Shown here piece by piece: positions 51,808-60,169 of a DNA stretch of 64,000 bases. The stretch lies in assembly GCF_016741935.1 (NCBI RefSeq), contig NZ_JAERRG010000001.1:806001-870000 (forward strand). Direction: 5' to 3'. The translations under genes and the position numbers were made by a program. This stretch comes from Streptomyces endocoffeicus. Its GTDB lineage: Bacteria; Actinomycetota; Actinomycetes; Streptomycetales; Streptomycetaceae. The notes beneath the pieces were generated by a model, which had not been told where the DNA came from, did not search any database, and saw only the letters and a list, made by a program, of their open reading frames with translations. Each line of letters starts with the position of its first letter. Position 1 is the first letter of the stretch.

Positions 51808-53297
51808 GAGGCCTCCCGCGCGGCCGGGGCGGGCAGCACCTGCTGCTGGGGCGGCTGTGCGGACGCCTCCTCGCGGACGGTGCCGTCGAACCTGCGCAGC
51901 AGGGCGTAGACGCCGGCCGCGAGCACCAGGGTCATCACCCATCCCAGCCCGTTGGACCCGATCCAGCTGTGGGCGAACGGCCCGGAGAACCACACGTCGG
52001 TGGCGCTGGTGCTGGCCTCGGTGAACAGCAGGCCCACCACGATGGCCGCCGCCCAGGCGATCATCGCGGCCCAGGCGACCCCGCCCCGGAACCAGTAGCG
52101 GCTGGAGCGGCCGACGTCCATCAGGGCCGCGCCGTCGTAGGACCGGCGGAGTATCAGGTCGACCGCGAAGACGCCTACCCAGGCGGTGATGGGGACGGCG
52201 AGGAGGGTGAGGAAGGTGATGAACGGGCCGTAGAAGTCCTTGGCGATCAGGATGAAGTAGATCCCGCCCGCGAAGGTGACGACCACGTCCAGGCCGACGG
52301 CGAGGGTGCGCCGGACCCGTATCCCCAGGGTGATCATGGTGAGTCCGGCCGAGTAGACGGACAGGTGGTTGGAGAGCAGCAGTCCGCCGAACGCGGCGAT
52401 CAGATACGGGATGGACATCCACGAGGGCAGCATCGTGTTGATCGCCGAGACGGGGTCGGAGGCGGAGGCCAGATCGGGTTCACCCGCCGCGAGGAGCGAG
52501 CCCAGCGAGATCAGCACCACCAGCGGGATACCGGCGCCGAAGGCGGAAGCGGCCACCAGCCTGCCGCCGGGAATCCGGCGGGGCAGGTAACGGGCGTAGT
52601 CGGCCCCGGTGTTGGCCCAGCCGATCCCGGTACCGGCGGCGATCATGCCCACGCCCACGACCATCGAACTCACCGGCCCGACCTGGGCGTGGAAGACCTT
52701 GCCCCAGTCCACGGTGGTGGCGAGAAAGCCGATCACGACAAGGTTGAGCAGCCCGAAGACATAGCTGGCCCACCTGTTGATCCACATGATGGTGGCGTGG
52801 CCCAGGCCGCTGATCAGCAGGGTGCAGCCGATGAAGACCAGCAGGCACACCACGGTGAGGACGGTGTTCCGCCGGATGCCGAAGGCGGCGTCGAGCAGCG
52901 CCAGCAGGGCGAAGGCGGCCGTGGTGGTGTTGATGGTCTCCCAGCCGAGCCGGCTCATCCAGGTGACCAGCGTGGGCCCCGCGTTGCCACGGACCCCGAA
53001 CACCGCGCGGGAGAGGGTGAGGGCGGGTGCTCCGCCCCGCTTCCCGGCGATGCTGAGGGCGCCCACCAGGGCGAAGGAGCCGAAGGAGCCGAGGATGGCC
53101 ACGACGGCCGCCTGCCAGATGTTCAGGCCGCGGAAGCTGACCAGCGCCGCGCCGAGCGGCAGGCCGAGGATGCTGATGTTCGCCGCGAACCAGGTCCAGA
53201 ACATCTGGCTCGCGTGGCCGTGGCGCTCGGCGTCGGGAACCGGCTCGATGCCTCTGGTCTCCACGGAACCGACGCGGTCGTTCTCTGAAGCCGCCAT
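51804..53297 (-). CDS. NCS1-family nucleobase/nucleoside permease
   Basis: 497 residues with about twelve membrane helices. The N-terminal HGHASQMFWTWFAANISILGLPLGA is the signature of purine/cytosine permeases (NCS1, CodB-like), and WANTGADYARYLPRR is a conserved loop. It would import a nucleobase, nucleoside or hydantoin-like compound by cation symport. The ATG at 53297 is the first that fits the family N-terminus. Its stop overlaps the PfkB start. Neighbours suggest that the import product is then hydrolysed and phosphorylated. Confidence 0.9.
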   Translation of the reverse strand: MAASENDRVGSVETRGIEPVPDAERHGHASQMFWTWFAANISILGLPLGAALVSFRGLNIWQAAVVAILGSFGSFALVGALSIAGKRGGAPALTLSRAVFGVRGNAGPTLVTWMSRLGWETINTTTAAFALLALLDAAFGIRRNTVLTVVCLLVFIGCTLLISGLGHATIMWINRWASYVFGLLNLVVIGFLATTVDWGKVFHAQVGPVSSMVVGVGMIAAGTGIGWANTGADYARYLPRRIPGGRLVAASAFGAGIPLVVLISLGSLLAAGEPDLASASDPVSAINTMLPSWMSIPYLIAAFGGLLLSNHLSVYSAGLTMITLGIRVRRTLAVGLDVVVTFAGGIYFILIAKDFYGPFITFLTLLAVPITAWVGVFAVDLILRRSYDGAALMDVGRSSRYWFRGGVAWAAMIAWAAAIVVGLLFTEASTSATDVWFSGPFAHSWIGSNGLGWVMTLVLAAGVYALLRRFDGTVREEASAQPPQQQVLPAPAAREAS

Positions 53298-53370
53298 GGT
53301 GGTACCTGTCTTTCTGTCCGGGGGCGCTCCGGTGCGGATGTGGGGGCGGAGGTGTGTGCGGAGGTGTGTG

Positions 53371-54378
53371 TCATTCGGCCGTGTCGGCGCGCAGCGCGAG
53401 CAGGGCCTTGGCCAGCGGTTCCAGGTCGAGGTCGTTGACCGAACGCAGGGTGGCGAGGGCGTCGTCGGGCAGGGCGGACGCCCCGCTGACGGCACCGGCG
53501 ATGGCACCGGCGATGGCACCGATGGTGTCGCAGTCGCCGCCGAGGTTGGCCGCCAGCAGGCAGGCCCGCCATGGCTCGCCCTCGGCGAGGGACAGCACGG
53601 CGAAGGCGGCGGGGACCGACTCCTGACTGGCGACGCTGGTGCCGACCAGGTCGCAGACGCGGTCCAGGGCCTGCCGCTCGGGCAGTCCGCGGACCAGGTC
53701 CACGGCCCAGCCGATGCGGGCGGCGATATCGGCCCCGGCGACCCAGTGGCCGCGCTCGGCGCCGGCCGCGGCCGCCGTGATCGCCGCGCCGACGGCGTCC
53801 TCCAGGCCACCGCCGTCGATGCCACGGCTCACCGCGGCGGCCACGGCGGCGGCGGAGGCGATGCCGATGGAGGTGTCATGGGTGACCTGGCACGCCTCCG
53901 CGACCCGGTCGAGGAAGGGCTCCAGGGGTGTGTCGGGGAAGGCGACGCCGACGGGGGTGATCCGCATCGCCGCGCCGTTGGTGGCACCGGACTTGCCGGC
54001 CTCCTCCGGCGGTACGCCGCGGGACACGGCCTCCAGGGCGGCCTTGGTGGAGGGGCCGAGCAGATCGAAGGAGCCCTTGGCCTTCATGGCGCGCTCCCAC
54101 TCCAGGAGCTCGTGCGCGAGCCGCAGCGGGTCGATCCGGCCACCGGACCCGGTCAGCAGCCGGCCGACGATGACGGCCTGATCGGTGTCGTCCGTGACCG
54201 AACCGGCGGGCATTCCGGCGCTCACCGGGTTGTCCTCCGGGCCGGGTTCGAAATCGGTGACGGTGCCGAACCGGGCGACGATGGACCGCCGGGACATGAT
54301 CTGGGTGGGCATACCGAGGGCGTCGCCCATCGCCAGGCCGTAGAGGGCGCCGAGCGCGCGGTCGTGCTGGTGGTTCAT
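53371..54378 (-). CDS. ADP-ribosylglycohydrolase-family protein
   Basis: 335 residues. GALYGLAMGDALGMPTQ at the start, SVTDDTDQAVIV in the first third and ANLGGDCDTIGAIAGAIAGA near the C-terminus carry the Asp residues of the di-magnesium site of the DraG/ARH family. Classical members remove ADP-ribose from proteins. In an operon with a nucleobase permease and a PfkB kinase it more probably hydrolyses an N-glycosidic bond in a small nucleoside. The stop is 73 bp from the permease start. Confidence 0.87.
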   Translation of the reverse strand: MNHQHDRALGALYGLAMGDALGMPTQIMSRRSIVARFGTVTDFEPGPEDNPVSAGMPAGSVTDDTDQAVIVGRLLTGSGGRIDPLRLAHELLEWERAMKAKGSFDLLGPSTKAALEAVSRGVPPEEAGKSGATNGAAMRITPVGVAFPDTPLEPFLDRVAEACQVTHDTSIGIASAAAVAAAVSRGIDGGGLEDAVGAAITAAAAGAERGHWVAGADIAARIGWAVDLVRGLPERQALDRVCDLVGTSVASQESVPAAFAVLSLAEGEPWRACLLAANLGGDCDTIGAIAGAIAGAVSGASALPDDALATLRSVNDLDLEPLAKALLALRADTAE

Positions 54379-54440
54379 TCGGATTTCCTGTCAGTGCGCG
54401 AAGGCGGTACGTGGGGCGTGGGCGGGCGCGGTGTGCGGTC

Positions 54441-55208
54441 TCATCGGGGCCGCTTCTTCGCGGCTGCCTCATTGCCGCTGCCCAGGGCCGTCTCATCGGG
54501 GCTCTCGCCGAAGCCGAGGTGCAGTTGGAAGCGGGCGGGGTCCAGGAGGCTGGTCACCTGCTCGACGATCCGGCCGTCGGGCCCGCGGCTGACCCTGCGG
54601 GTGTTGAGCCAGACCTCTCCCACCTGGCGGCGGAGCAGGGTCGCCTCGTCGGCGGCCAGTTGACGCACGGACGCCCACTCGTCCCCGTGTGTGGCCCGGA
54701 TGCCGACCGCGGCGAGGGTCTTGGTCAGCGAACCGTCGAGGAGCCCGCCGAGCGGGACGTCGGCCAGGGCCGCGACCATCGGGACCCGGCTGCGCTCCAG
54801 CGCGACCGGAGTGCCCTCCGGCAGCACCCGCAACCGGTCGAGCGCCATGAACTCGACTCCCTCGATGCCGAGTTCACCGGCCAGCCGGGCATCGCGCACC
54901 GCTTCGAGACGGAGCACCTCGGTGGTGACCTGGGCTCCCTGGTCGGCCAGCGCCCTGGTCCACCCCAGCCGGTTGTCCAGCAGGCCGCCGTCGAAGGTGA
55001 CGAACGAGCCGACACCCGCGTGGGTGGAGATCAGCCCTTGCTTGCTGAGCTCGTCCAGCGCCTGGCGGACGGTGGCCCTGCTGACCGCGAAGCGCCGGGT
55101 GAGCGCGTGTTCGCCGGGCAGCCTGCTGCCCGGCTCCAGGGCGCCGCTGTGGATCTCACGGGCCAGGACGCGGGCGATGCGCTGATGCTTGAGTACCTGT
55201 TTAGGCAT
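54441..55208 (-). CDS. GntR/HutC-family regulator
   Basis: 255 residues. N-terminal winged helix (about 1-70) with LPGEHALTRRFAVSRATVRQALDEL and a UTRA ligand-binding domain. It is the first gene of the leftward nucleoside-type operon and probably its repressor. The upstream TCTAGA-centred site at 55239-55249 resembles HutC-group operators such as the DasR site. UTRA domains bind sugars, amino acids or nucleosides. The ATG at 55208 is the first Met of the family alignment. Confidence 0.9.
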   Translation of the reverse strand: MPKQVLKHQRIARVLAREIHSGALEPGSRLPGEHALTRRFAVSRATVRQALDELSKQGLISTHAGVGSFVTFDGGLLDNRLGWTRALADQGAQVTTEVLRLEAVRDARLAGELGIEGVEFMALDRLRVLPEGTPVALERSRVPMVAALADVPLGGLLDGSLTKTLAAVGIRATHGDEWASVRQLAADEATLLRRQVGEVWLNTRRVSRGPDGRIVEQVTSLLDPARFQLHLGFGESPDETALGSGNEAAAKKRPR

Positions 55209-55238
55209 GTCCGGAAGTTAGCCATACATGTTCAGTCC

Positions 55239-55249
55239 TGTCTAGAGTC
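55239..55249. promoter_or_regulatory. HutC-type operator candidate upstream of the GntR gene
   Basis: TGTCTAGAGTC contains the TCTAGA core typical of HutC-group GntR operators and lies 31 bp from the GntR start. An ACATGT palindrome at 55226-55231 is next to it. Probable autoregulatory site; assignment by resemblance. Confidence 0.45.
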
Positions 55250-55293
55250 GCAAGCACGCGAATCGGAAACTGATCACCCTTGGTCCGGGGACG

Positions 55294-55325
55294 CCGATGG
55301 CAGCGGGAACCGATGGCAGCGGGAA
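55294..55325. repeat. 16-bp tandem duplication
   Basis: CCGATGGCAGCGGGAA occurs twice in direct succession (55294-55309 and 55310-55325), followed by a diverged partial copy. It lies just outside the hairpin at 55330-55365 in the 181-bp gap between the GntR start and the end of the hydrolase gene. No function is evident. Confidence 0.85.
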
Positions 55326-55329
55326 AGCT

Positions 55330-55365
55330 GATGGCACGGCCCGCCGTGAAGCGGGCCGTGCCATC
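55330..55365 (-). terminator. Perfect 15-bp-stem terminator after the hydrolase gene
   Basis: GATGGCACGGCCCGC (55330-55344) and GCGGGCCGTGCCATC (55351-55365) are exact reverse complements around a 6-base loop. It lies 25 bp downstream of the stop of the leftward hydrolase gene at 55390. It would separate that gene from the GntR operon. Confidence 0.85.
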
Positions 55366-55389
55366 GGCGAGCAACAGCCAGGGGGCTCG

Positions 55390-56124
55390 TCAGGCCGCGT
55401 CGTGCAGGATCGCCGCCAGCTCACCGGGCCGGTCGAACATCGGCCAGTGCCAGCCGGGCAGCTCCCGGTACGCCGACCCCTCGGTCGCCATATGCCGGAA
55501 GGCCGGAACGACGCCGATCCGCGCCCGGACCTCTGCCACCGGGAAGCTGCACAGCACATGCAGCCGCGGCAGCTTCTCCCATGCCCCGGTCAGCCGGACC
55601 GGGGTGGTGGCGGTGGCCCACGGCTGCGGGGCGGACAGCCGCACCAGCCGTTCGAGCGTGTCGTCCGGCAGCCCGGACACCTCCGAGGCCAGCTGCCGCC
55701 ACGGCGGGGGCGGCAGCCGCCAGCCGTCCCCCTCCGTACGAACCAGCTCGGCGTCGCGCGACCGCTCCTCCGGCGGGGAGAACTCCAGGTGGGACATTCC
55801 GTCCGGCAGCGGTCCACTGTCGATGAACACCAGGCGGCTGATCCGGTCGGGCATCCGGTCCGCCACGCTCGGGGCCACCACCGCACCGGCATAGCTGTGC
55901 CCGACCAGCACCACATCGTGCAGGTCCTCGTAACGGATCAGGTTGAGCACATCGGTGATGTGGGTCTCCAGGTCGGTGTCGGGCCGGGCCAGGTGCGCCC
56001 GTTCGCCCATCCCGGTCAGGCTGAGGGAGTGGACGTCGTGCCCACGGCCGCGCAGGTCATCCGCCACCGGGCGCCAGGCCCAGGCGCCGAGCCAGAACCC
56101 GGGAAGCAGTACGTAGGTCGCCAT
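55390..56124 (-). CDS. Alpha/beta hydrolase (esterase-like)
   Basis: 244 residues. VLLPGFWLGAWAWRPVADDL is the oxyanion-loop region of salicylate-esterase/EstC-like hydrolases, Ser lies in GHSYAG, Asp is likely in the FIDSGPLPDG region or later, and His in LPGWHWPMFDRP. The ATG start is 65 bp from that of the divergent YafY-type regulator. A strong terminator follows. The pair is a common self-contained unit in Streptomyces. Substrate unknown. Confidence 0.85.
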   Translation of the reverse strand: MATYVLLPGFWLGAWAWRPVADDLRGRGHDVHSLSLTGMGERAHLARPDTDLETHITDVLNLIRYEDLHDVVLVGHSYAGAVVAPSVADRMPDRISRLVFIDSGPLPDGMSHLEFSPPEERSRDAELVRTEGDGWRLPPPPWRQLASEVSGLPDDTLERLVRLSAPQPWATATTPVRLTGAWEKLPRLHVLCSFPVAEVRARIGVVPAFRHMATEGSAYRELPGWHWPMFDRPGELAAILHDAA

Positions 56125-56164
56125 GGCTCAGACGCTAGAAGCGATACCGGACAGGGTCCGCCCG

Positions 56165-56179
56165 GTATTCGCGGAATAC
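56165..56179. promoter_or_regulatory. Operator-like inverted repeat between hydrolase and YafY genes
   Basis: GTATTC and GAATAC are exact inverted repeats with a 3-base spacer. They lie in the 64-bp gap between the two divergent starts (56124 and 56189). CGGTAT/ATACCG words lie on both sides, extending the symmetry. A natural binding site for the YafY/WYL-type regulator. Confidence 0.55.
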
Positions 56180-56188
56180 TTGCCCGGT

Positions 56189-57259
56189 ATGAACCGACCG
56201 ACCGCCCGCGTGCTCGCCCTGCTGGAGATCCTCCAGGCCGGTGGCACCCGCACCGTCGCCGATCTGGCCGACCGGCTCGGCGTGGACGAGCGCACCGTCC
56301 GCCGCTATGTCGGCCATCTGATCGACCTGGACGTCCCGGTCCGGTCGGTGCGCGGCCGCTACGGCGGCTACCGGCTCGCCCCCGGCTATCGGATGCCGCC
56401 GCTGATGCTCACCGACGAGGAGGCGCTGGCCGTGCTGCTCGGCCTGGTCGCCGGCCGCCGGGCCGGGCTGGTGACCACGTCCGTCGCGGCGGCCGAGAGC
56501 GCCGCCGCCAAGGTGCGCCGGGTGCTGCCCGAGGCGCTCGGCCGCCGCCTGGACGCGCTGCTGGCGACCGCCGACTTCACCGCCCCCGCCCGCCCGATGG
56601 CCATCCCGGAGACGGGCGTGCTGCTGATGCTCGCGGAGGCGGCGCGGGACCGCCGTCCCGTCGCCATCGGCTACACCGCCTGGAAGGGGCGGCGCAGCGA
56701 ACGCACCGTGCATCCGTACGGGGTCGTCGCGCACTCCGGGCGCTGGTATGTGACGGGGGCGGACTCGGCCAGCGGCGAGGTGCGCACGTTCCGGCTGGAC
56801 CGGATCGAGACGGCCTCGGTGCTACCGGGGTCGTTCGATGTGCCCGAGGGGTTCGATCCGGCGGCCCGGGTGCTGGCCGGGCTGGCCGGGGTGCCGTATC
56901 TGCACGAGGTGTCGCTCCGGGTCCAGGGCACGGTCGAGCAGGTCCGCCACCGGCTCCCGCCCGGGCTCGCCACCGTACGGGAGCTCCCGGCCCGCCCGGC
57001 GCGGGACGCGCCCGCCGCCTCCGGGGAGGACGCGGCCGCCGCCTCCGGGGAGGGAGAGGGCACCGCATGGGTGCGGGTCGAGTTGCGGGCCGAGCGGCTG
57101 GAGTGGGTGCCCTCCGTACTCGCCTGGCTGGACCTCCCGTTCGTGATCGAGCGTCCGGACGCGCTGCGCGACCAGGTGCGCGCCCTGGCCCGCCGACTCG
57201 CCACGTGCGCCGACGCGGTCGCCGACGCCACCGAGGGGGCGGAGCCCCGCGCGGAGTGA
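56189..57259 (+). CDS. YafY/WYL-domain transcriptional regulator
   Basis: 356 residues. N-terminal DeoR-like helix-turn-helix with ADLADRLGVDERTVRRYVGHLIDLDVPVRSVRGRYGGYRL, then a WYL domain with RRSERTVHPYGVVAHSGRWYVTGAD. A C-terminal WCX-like region follows an Ala/Glu-rich repeat (AASGED-AAAASGEGEG). The ATG at 56189 gives the family N-terminus MNRPTARVLALLEIL; an ATG 22 codons earlier overlaps the hydrolase start and is unlikely. Probably represses the divergent hydrolase gene. Ligand unknown. Confidence 0.87.
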   Translation: MNRPTARVLALLEILQAGGTRTVADLADRLGVDERTVRRYVGHLIDLDVPVRSVRGRYGGYRLAPGYRMPPLMLTDEEALAVLLGLVAGRRAGLVTTSVAAAESAAAKVRRVLPEALGRRLDALLATADFTAPARPMAIPETGVLLMLAEAARDRRPVAIGYTAWKGRRSERTVHPYGVVAHSGRWYVTGADSASGEVRTFRLDRIETASVLPGSFDVPEGFDPAARVLAGLAGVPYLHEVSLRVQGTVEQVRHRLPPGLATVRELPARPARDAPAASGEDAAAASGEGEGTAWVRVELRAERLEWVPSVLAWLDLPFVIERPDALRDQVRALARRLATCADAVADATEGAEPRAE

Positions 57260-57302
57260 CACCGGATCGTTGAGACACCCCGGGGTCGTGCCGGTGCGAC
57301 GC

Positions 57303-58304
57303 TCAGCCGCGGGGCCACCGTACGGCGGTGTCGGCCACGGCGGAACGCGCCCGCGCCAGTGTCTCGGGGTGCCCGAACAGGCCCGGCAGTCCGCCGGTGT
57401 GCACGAAGACCGTGCGCTGCCCGGGGCGCACCTGGCCGTCGTGGACGGCCGCGATGAGACCGGCCAGGGCGCGGCCGGTGTAGACGGGGTCGAGGACGAT
57501 GCCTTCGGTGCGGGCCGCCGTGGTGATGGCGTCCATGACCGGTTCGGTGAGCGCGGAGTAGCCGGGCCCGACCTGATCCAGGCGCAGCCGCGGGGACGTG
57601 GCCGCGGGCCGTCCGGCCAGCCCCTCGACCAGGTGGCCGACGGTGTGCTCGGGATCGGCGACGGCGCCGCAGTGCACCCCCAGCACCCGCTCGGCTCCGA
57701 GGGTGTGGACGAGCCCGGCCATGGTGCCGCCCGATCCGACCGCCACGACCGCCGTGGTCAGGTCCGGGTCCTGTACCAGGAGTTCGGTCCCCGCCTCGGC
57801 ATAGCCCTGGGCGCCCAGCACGCTGGAGCCGCCGAAGGGGATCACCGCGGACCGGGCGCCCCGCTCGCGCAGGTCCCGGGCCACGTCCTCCACCGCCGCC
57901 GCGAGTTCCGCCTCGCTCACCTCGCCCGCCCATACGACGCGGGCGCCGAAGAGACCGTCGAGCGCGATGTTGCCGGTCATGCCCTCGGCCGGGGCACCGG
58001 CGAGGACCAGGACCACGTCCATGCCCAGCCGGGCCCCGGCCGCTGCCGTCAGACGGGCGTGGTTGCTCTGGGCGGCCCCGCTGGTCACCAGCGTGGTGGC
58101 GCCCTCGGCGCGGGCGGCACCGGCCGTCCACTCCAGCTTGCGGACCTTGTTGCCACCGCCGCCCAGCCCGATCAGATCGTCACGCTTGATCCACAGGTCA
58201 TCGGGGTCCAGCCCGATGGCACGGGCCAGGCGTGGCGCGGGCTCGAGCGGTGTGGGCCGGCTCATCAACTCGGCCCGAGTGGTGTCCTGACGTTCTTCTG
58301 ACAC
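57303..58304 (-). CDS. PLP-dependent D-cysteine desulfhydrase-like enzyme
   Basis: 333 residues of the ACC-deaminase/D-cysteine-desulfhydrase group. PLP Lys lies in GGGGNKVRKLEW, with SGAAQSNHARL and VGSGGTMAGL around the cofactor. The two positions that separate ACC deaminase (Glu295 and Leu322) carry Thr here: DPVYTGRALAGL and HTGGLPGLFG. This favours D-cysteine desulfhydrase or a related lyase, such as L-cysteate sulfo-lyase. GTG start. It lies 15 bp upstream of... the end of a separate leftward pair with the HxlR gene, which is read in the same direction. Confidence 0.87.
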   Translation of the reverse strand: MSEERQDTTRAELMSRPTPLEPAPRLARAIGLDPDDLWIKRDDLIGLGGGGNKVRKLEWTAGAARAEGATTLVTSGAAQSNHARLTAAAGARLGMDVVLVLAGAPAEGMTGNIALDGLFGARVVWAGEVSEAELAAAVEDVARDLRERGARSAVIPFGGSSVLGAQGYAEAGTELLVQDPDLTTAVVAVGSGGTMAGLVHTLGAERVLGVHCGAVADPEHTVGHLVEGLAGRPAATSPRLRLDQVGPGYSALTEPVMDAITTAARTEGIVLDPVYTGRALAGLIAAVHDGQVRPGQRTVFVHTGGLPGLFGHPETLARARSAVADTAVRWPRG

Positions 58305-58319
58305 GATCGCCGCCTTCGT

Positions 58320-58844
58320 CTACTCAGATGCGGAAGGGTCGGGCTCGGGTCGCCGCCGCTCGAGTTCGGTGTAGCGGGCGCGCATCGCCTCACTCGCGGC
58401 CGGGCCCGCGGTGAACACGTACATCTCGCTGTCGTCGAGGCTCCGGCCGGTGCGCGCGTCCACCACGACGGGTTCGGCCTCCTCGCCGGTCCGGGCGTCG
58501 ACCAGGATCATGGCGCGCTCCTCCGGTGCGAGGTGCTGATTGCCCCAGGCGGCCAGTGCGACGACCACGGGCCGCAGCGAACGGCCGCGCTCGGTCAGCA
58601 CGTACTCATGGCGGACCGGGTTGGTCTGGTAGGGGCGCCGCTCCAGCAGGCCGTCCGCCACCAGGGTCTTCAGCCGCGTGGTGAGCATGCTGGTGGAGAT
58701 GTTCAGGCTCTGCTGGAACTGGTCGAAGCGCGTATAGCCGTCGAAGGCGTCGTGGAGGATCAGCAGCGTCCACCACTCCCCCACGTGCTGAACCGTGGTC
58801 GACAGCGGGCACTCACGGTCCTCCAGCCTGATCCGGCTTGCCAT
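58320..58844 (-). CDS. HxlR-family regulator
   Basis: 174 residues. MASRIRLEDRECPLSTTVQHVGEWWTLLILHDAFDGYTRFDQFQ is the HxlR-type winged helix start, including the conserved Cys near residue 12, often redox- or aldehyde-sensitive. The last 70 residues are an extension with VDARTGEEAEPVVVDARTGRSL repeats. It is divergent from the SDR gene across a 66-bp region with an 8-bp inverted repeat. Likely controls the SDR/NTF2 pair. It is followed after 15 bp by the desulfhydrase-like gene. Confidence 0.9.
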   Translation of the reverse strand: MASRIRLEDRECPLSTTVQHVGEWWTLLILHDAFDGYTRFDQFQQSLNISTSMLTTRLKTLVADGLLERRPYQTNPVRHEYVLTERGRSLRPVVVALAAWGNQHLAPEERAMILVDARTGEEAEPVVVDARTGRSLDDSEMYVFTAGPAASEAMRARYTELERRRPEPDPSASE

Positions 58845-58863
58845 TGCGACACCCTCCCGAGTT

Positions 58864-58902
58864 ACTGCTAATGTGAAAGTTACTTGCTTCTATTTTAGCA
58901 GT
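58864..58902. promoter_or_regulatory. HxlR operator candidate
   Basis: ACTGCTAA (58864-58871) and TTAGCAGT (58895-58902) are perfect inverted repeats 23 bp apart. Between them lie AAGT-T-ACTT and a TATTTT -10-like word (58891-58896). The whole lies in the gap between HxlR and SDR starts. A dimer of dimers binding both arms would block both promoters. Confidence 0.55.
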
Positions 58903-58910
58903 CACAAGGG

Positions 58911-59723
58911 GTGCGCCCTGCGCGCATTCCGGAACGGACAGCCTTGCCCACACCCAATGACTCTCTCTCCGGCCGCCGCGCCCTCGTCACCGGTGGCACC
59001 AAGGGCACCGGAGCGGCGATCGCGGCCCGGCTGCGGACGGCCGGTGCGACCGTACTGGTCACCGCCCGCTCCCGGCCCGAGGACGTCCCCGACGACGACT
59101 TCGTGGGCGCCGACCTGACCACGCCCGAAGGCGCGGAACACATCGCGCGGGAGGCGCGGCGGCGGCTGGGCGGCGCGGACATCCTGGTCCATACGCTCGG
59201 CGGCTCGGCCGCGCCCGCCGGTGGCTTCGAGGCGATGTCCGAGGAGATCTGGCAGCAGGAGCTCAACCACAATCTGCTCGGCGCCGTCCGCCTGGACCGC
59301 GCCCTGATCCCGGGCATGATCGAACGGGGCGGGGGCGCGGTGGTCCATGTCTCCTCGATCCAGCGGCGGATGCCGCTGTGGAACGGCACGCTGGCCTACG
59401 CCGCCGCCAAGGCCGCGCTCACCACCTACAGCAAGGGCCTGGCCAACCAGGTGGCCCCGCTCGGGGTGCGGGTGAACACGGTGTCCCCCGGGTTCATCCG
59501 GACCAGCGCGGCCGACGCACTCATCGACCGCATCGCCGAGCAGACCGGTGACCGGGAGTCCGCTCTTGCGTCGCTCATGGACTCCCTCGGCGGCATCCCC
59601 CTCGGGCGTCCCAACCGGCCCGAAGAAGTCGCCGAACTCGTCGCCTTCCTCGTCTCCGACCGGGCCTCCGCCATCGTCGGCGCCGAGCACGTCATCGACG
59701 GCGGCACCGTACCCGCCGTCTGA
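58911..59723 (+). CDS. Short-chain dehydrogenase/reductase
   Basis: Up to 270 residues. [18 protein letters not shown] is the cofactor loop, HTLGGSAAP replaces NNAG, the catalytic Ser is in VHVSSIQRR and Tyr-Lys in [22 protein letters not shown] and a C-terminal [11 protein letters not shown] complete the family pattern. The start is uncertain: GTG at 58911 has no good ribosome site, while TTG at 58944 has GGAACGGA upstream and gives a typical N-terminus. It is under likely HxlR control and is followed by the NTF2-like gene. Confidence 0.85.
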   Translation: MRPARIPERTALPTPNDSLSGRRALVTGGTKGTGAAIAARLRTAGATVLVTARSRPEDVPDDDFVGADLTTPEGAEHIAREARRRLGGADILVHTLGGSAAPAGGFEAMSEEIWQQELNHNLLGAVRLDRALIPGMIERGGGAVVHVSSIQRRMPLWNGTLAYAAAKAALTTYSKGLANQVAPLGVRVNTVSPGFIRTSAADALIDRIAEQTGDRESALASLMDSLGGIPLGRPNRPEEVAELVAFLVSDRASAIVGAEHVIDGGTVPAV

Positions 59724-59731
59724 GCACCGCC

Positions 59732-59775
59732 CCACCGAGAACCCACCGAGAACCGACCGAGAACCGACCGAGAAT
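59732..59775. repeat. Four 11-bp tandem repeats between SDR and NTF2 genes
   Basis: CCACCGAGAAC starts at 59732 and 59743, then CGACCGAGAAC at 59754 and CGACCGAGAAT at 59765. They fill most of the 83-bp gap between two rightward genes. Not a stem-loop. Possibly slippage-derived, with an effect on spacing only. Confidence 0.85.
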
Positions 59776-59806
59776 CCCCATCCGACAGACCATCAGCGAG
59801 GCAGCC

Positions 59807-60163
59807 ATGACCGACCACACCACCCCCCTCGACGCCACCGATCTGCCCGACGCCGTCAAGCGGTACCTGAAGGCACACAATGAGCGCGATGCGTCCGCGG
59901 CCTCAACCGCGCTGGCGCCGGACGCGACGGTCGTCGACGACGGCAACGCCTACGAGGGAATCCCCGCCATCGAGCGGTGGCTGGGCCGCGCCACCTCCGA
60001 GTTCACCTACACCACCACTTTCCTCGGGGCCGAGCACGAGGGCCCGGACCGCTGCACCGTCACCCAGCGGCTCGAGGGCGACTTCCCCGGCGGCACCGTC
60101 GACCTTCGCTATCGCTTCACGCTCCATCAGGGCCTGATCAGCCACCTCACCATCGCCCCCTGA
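59807..60163 (+). CDS. NTF2/SnoaL-like small protein
   Basis: 118 residues. The N-terminal helix AVKRYLKAHNERDASAASTALAPDATVVDDGNAYEG and the strands TYTTTFLGAEHEGPDRCTVTQRLEGDFPGGTVDLRYRF fit the NTF2-like cone fold (SnoaL-like). Such proteins isomerise, hydrolyse or bind small molecules. No catalytic residue can be named with confidence. It follows the SDR gene and probably belongs to the same HxlR-controlled transcript. It ends 6 bp from the convergent dehydrogenase. Confidence 0.8.
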   Translation: MTDHTTPLDATDLPDAVKRYLKAHNERDASAASTALAPDATVVDDGNAYEGIPAIERWLGRATSEFTYTTTFLGAEHEGPDRCTVTQRLEGDFPGGTVDLRYRFTLHQGLISHLTIAP

Positions 60164-60169
60164 GCCGCT

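Noticed and set aside
57303..58304. ACC deaminase, which would fit a plant-hormone theme
   Set aside because: The two diagnostic positions carry Thr (DPVYTG and HTGG) where ACC deaminases have Glu and Leu, so D-cysteine desulfhydrase or a related lyase is the better call.
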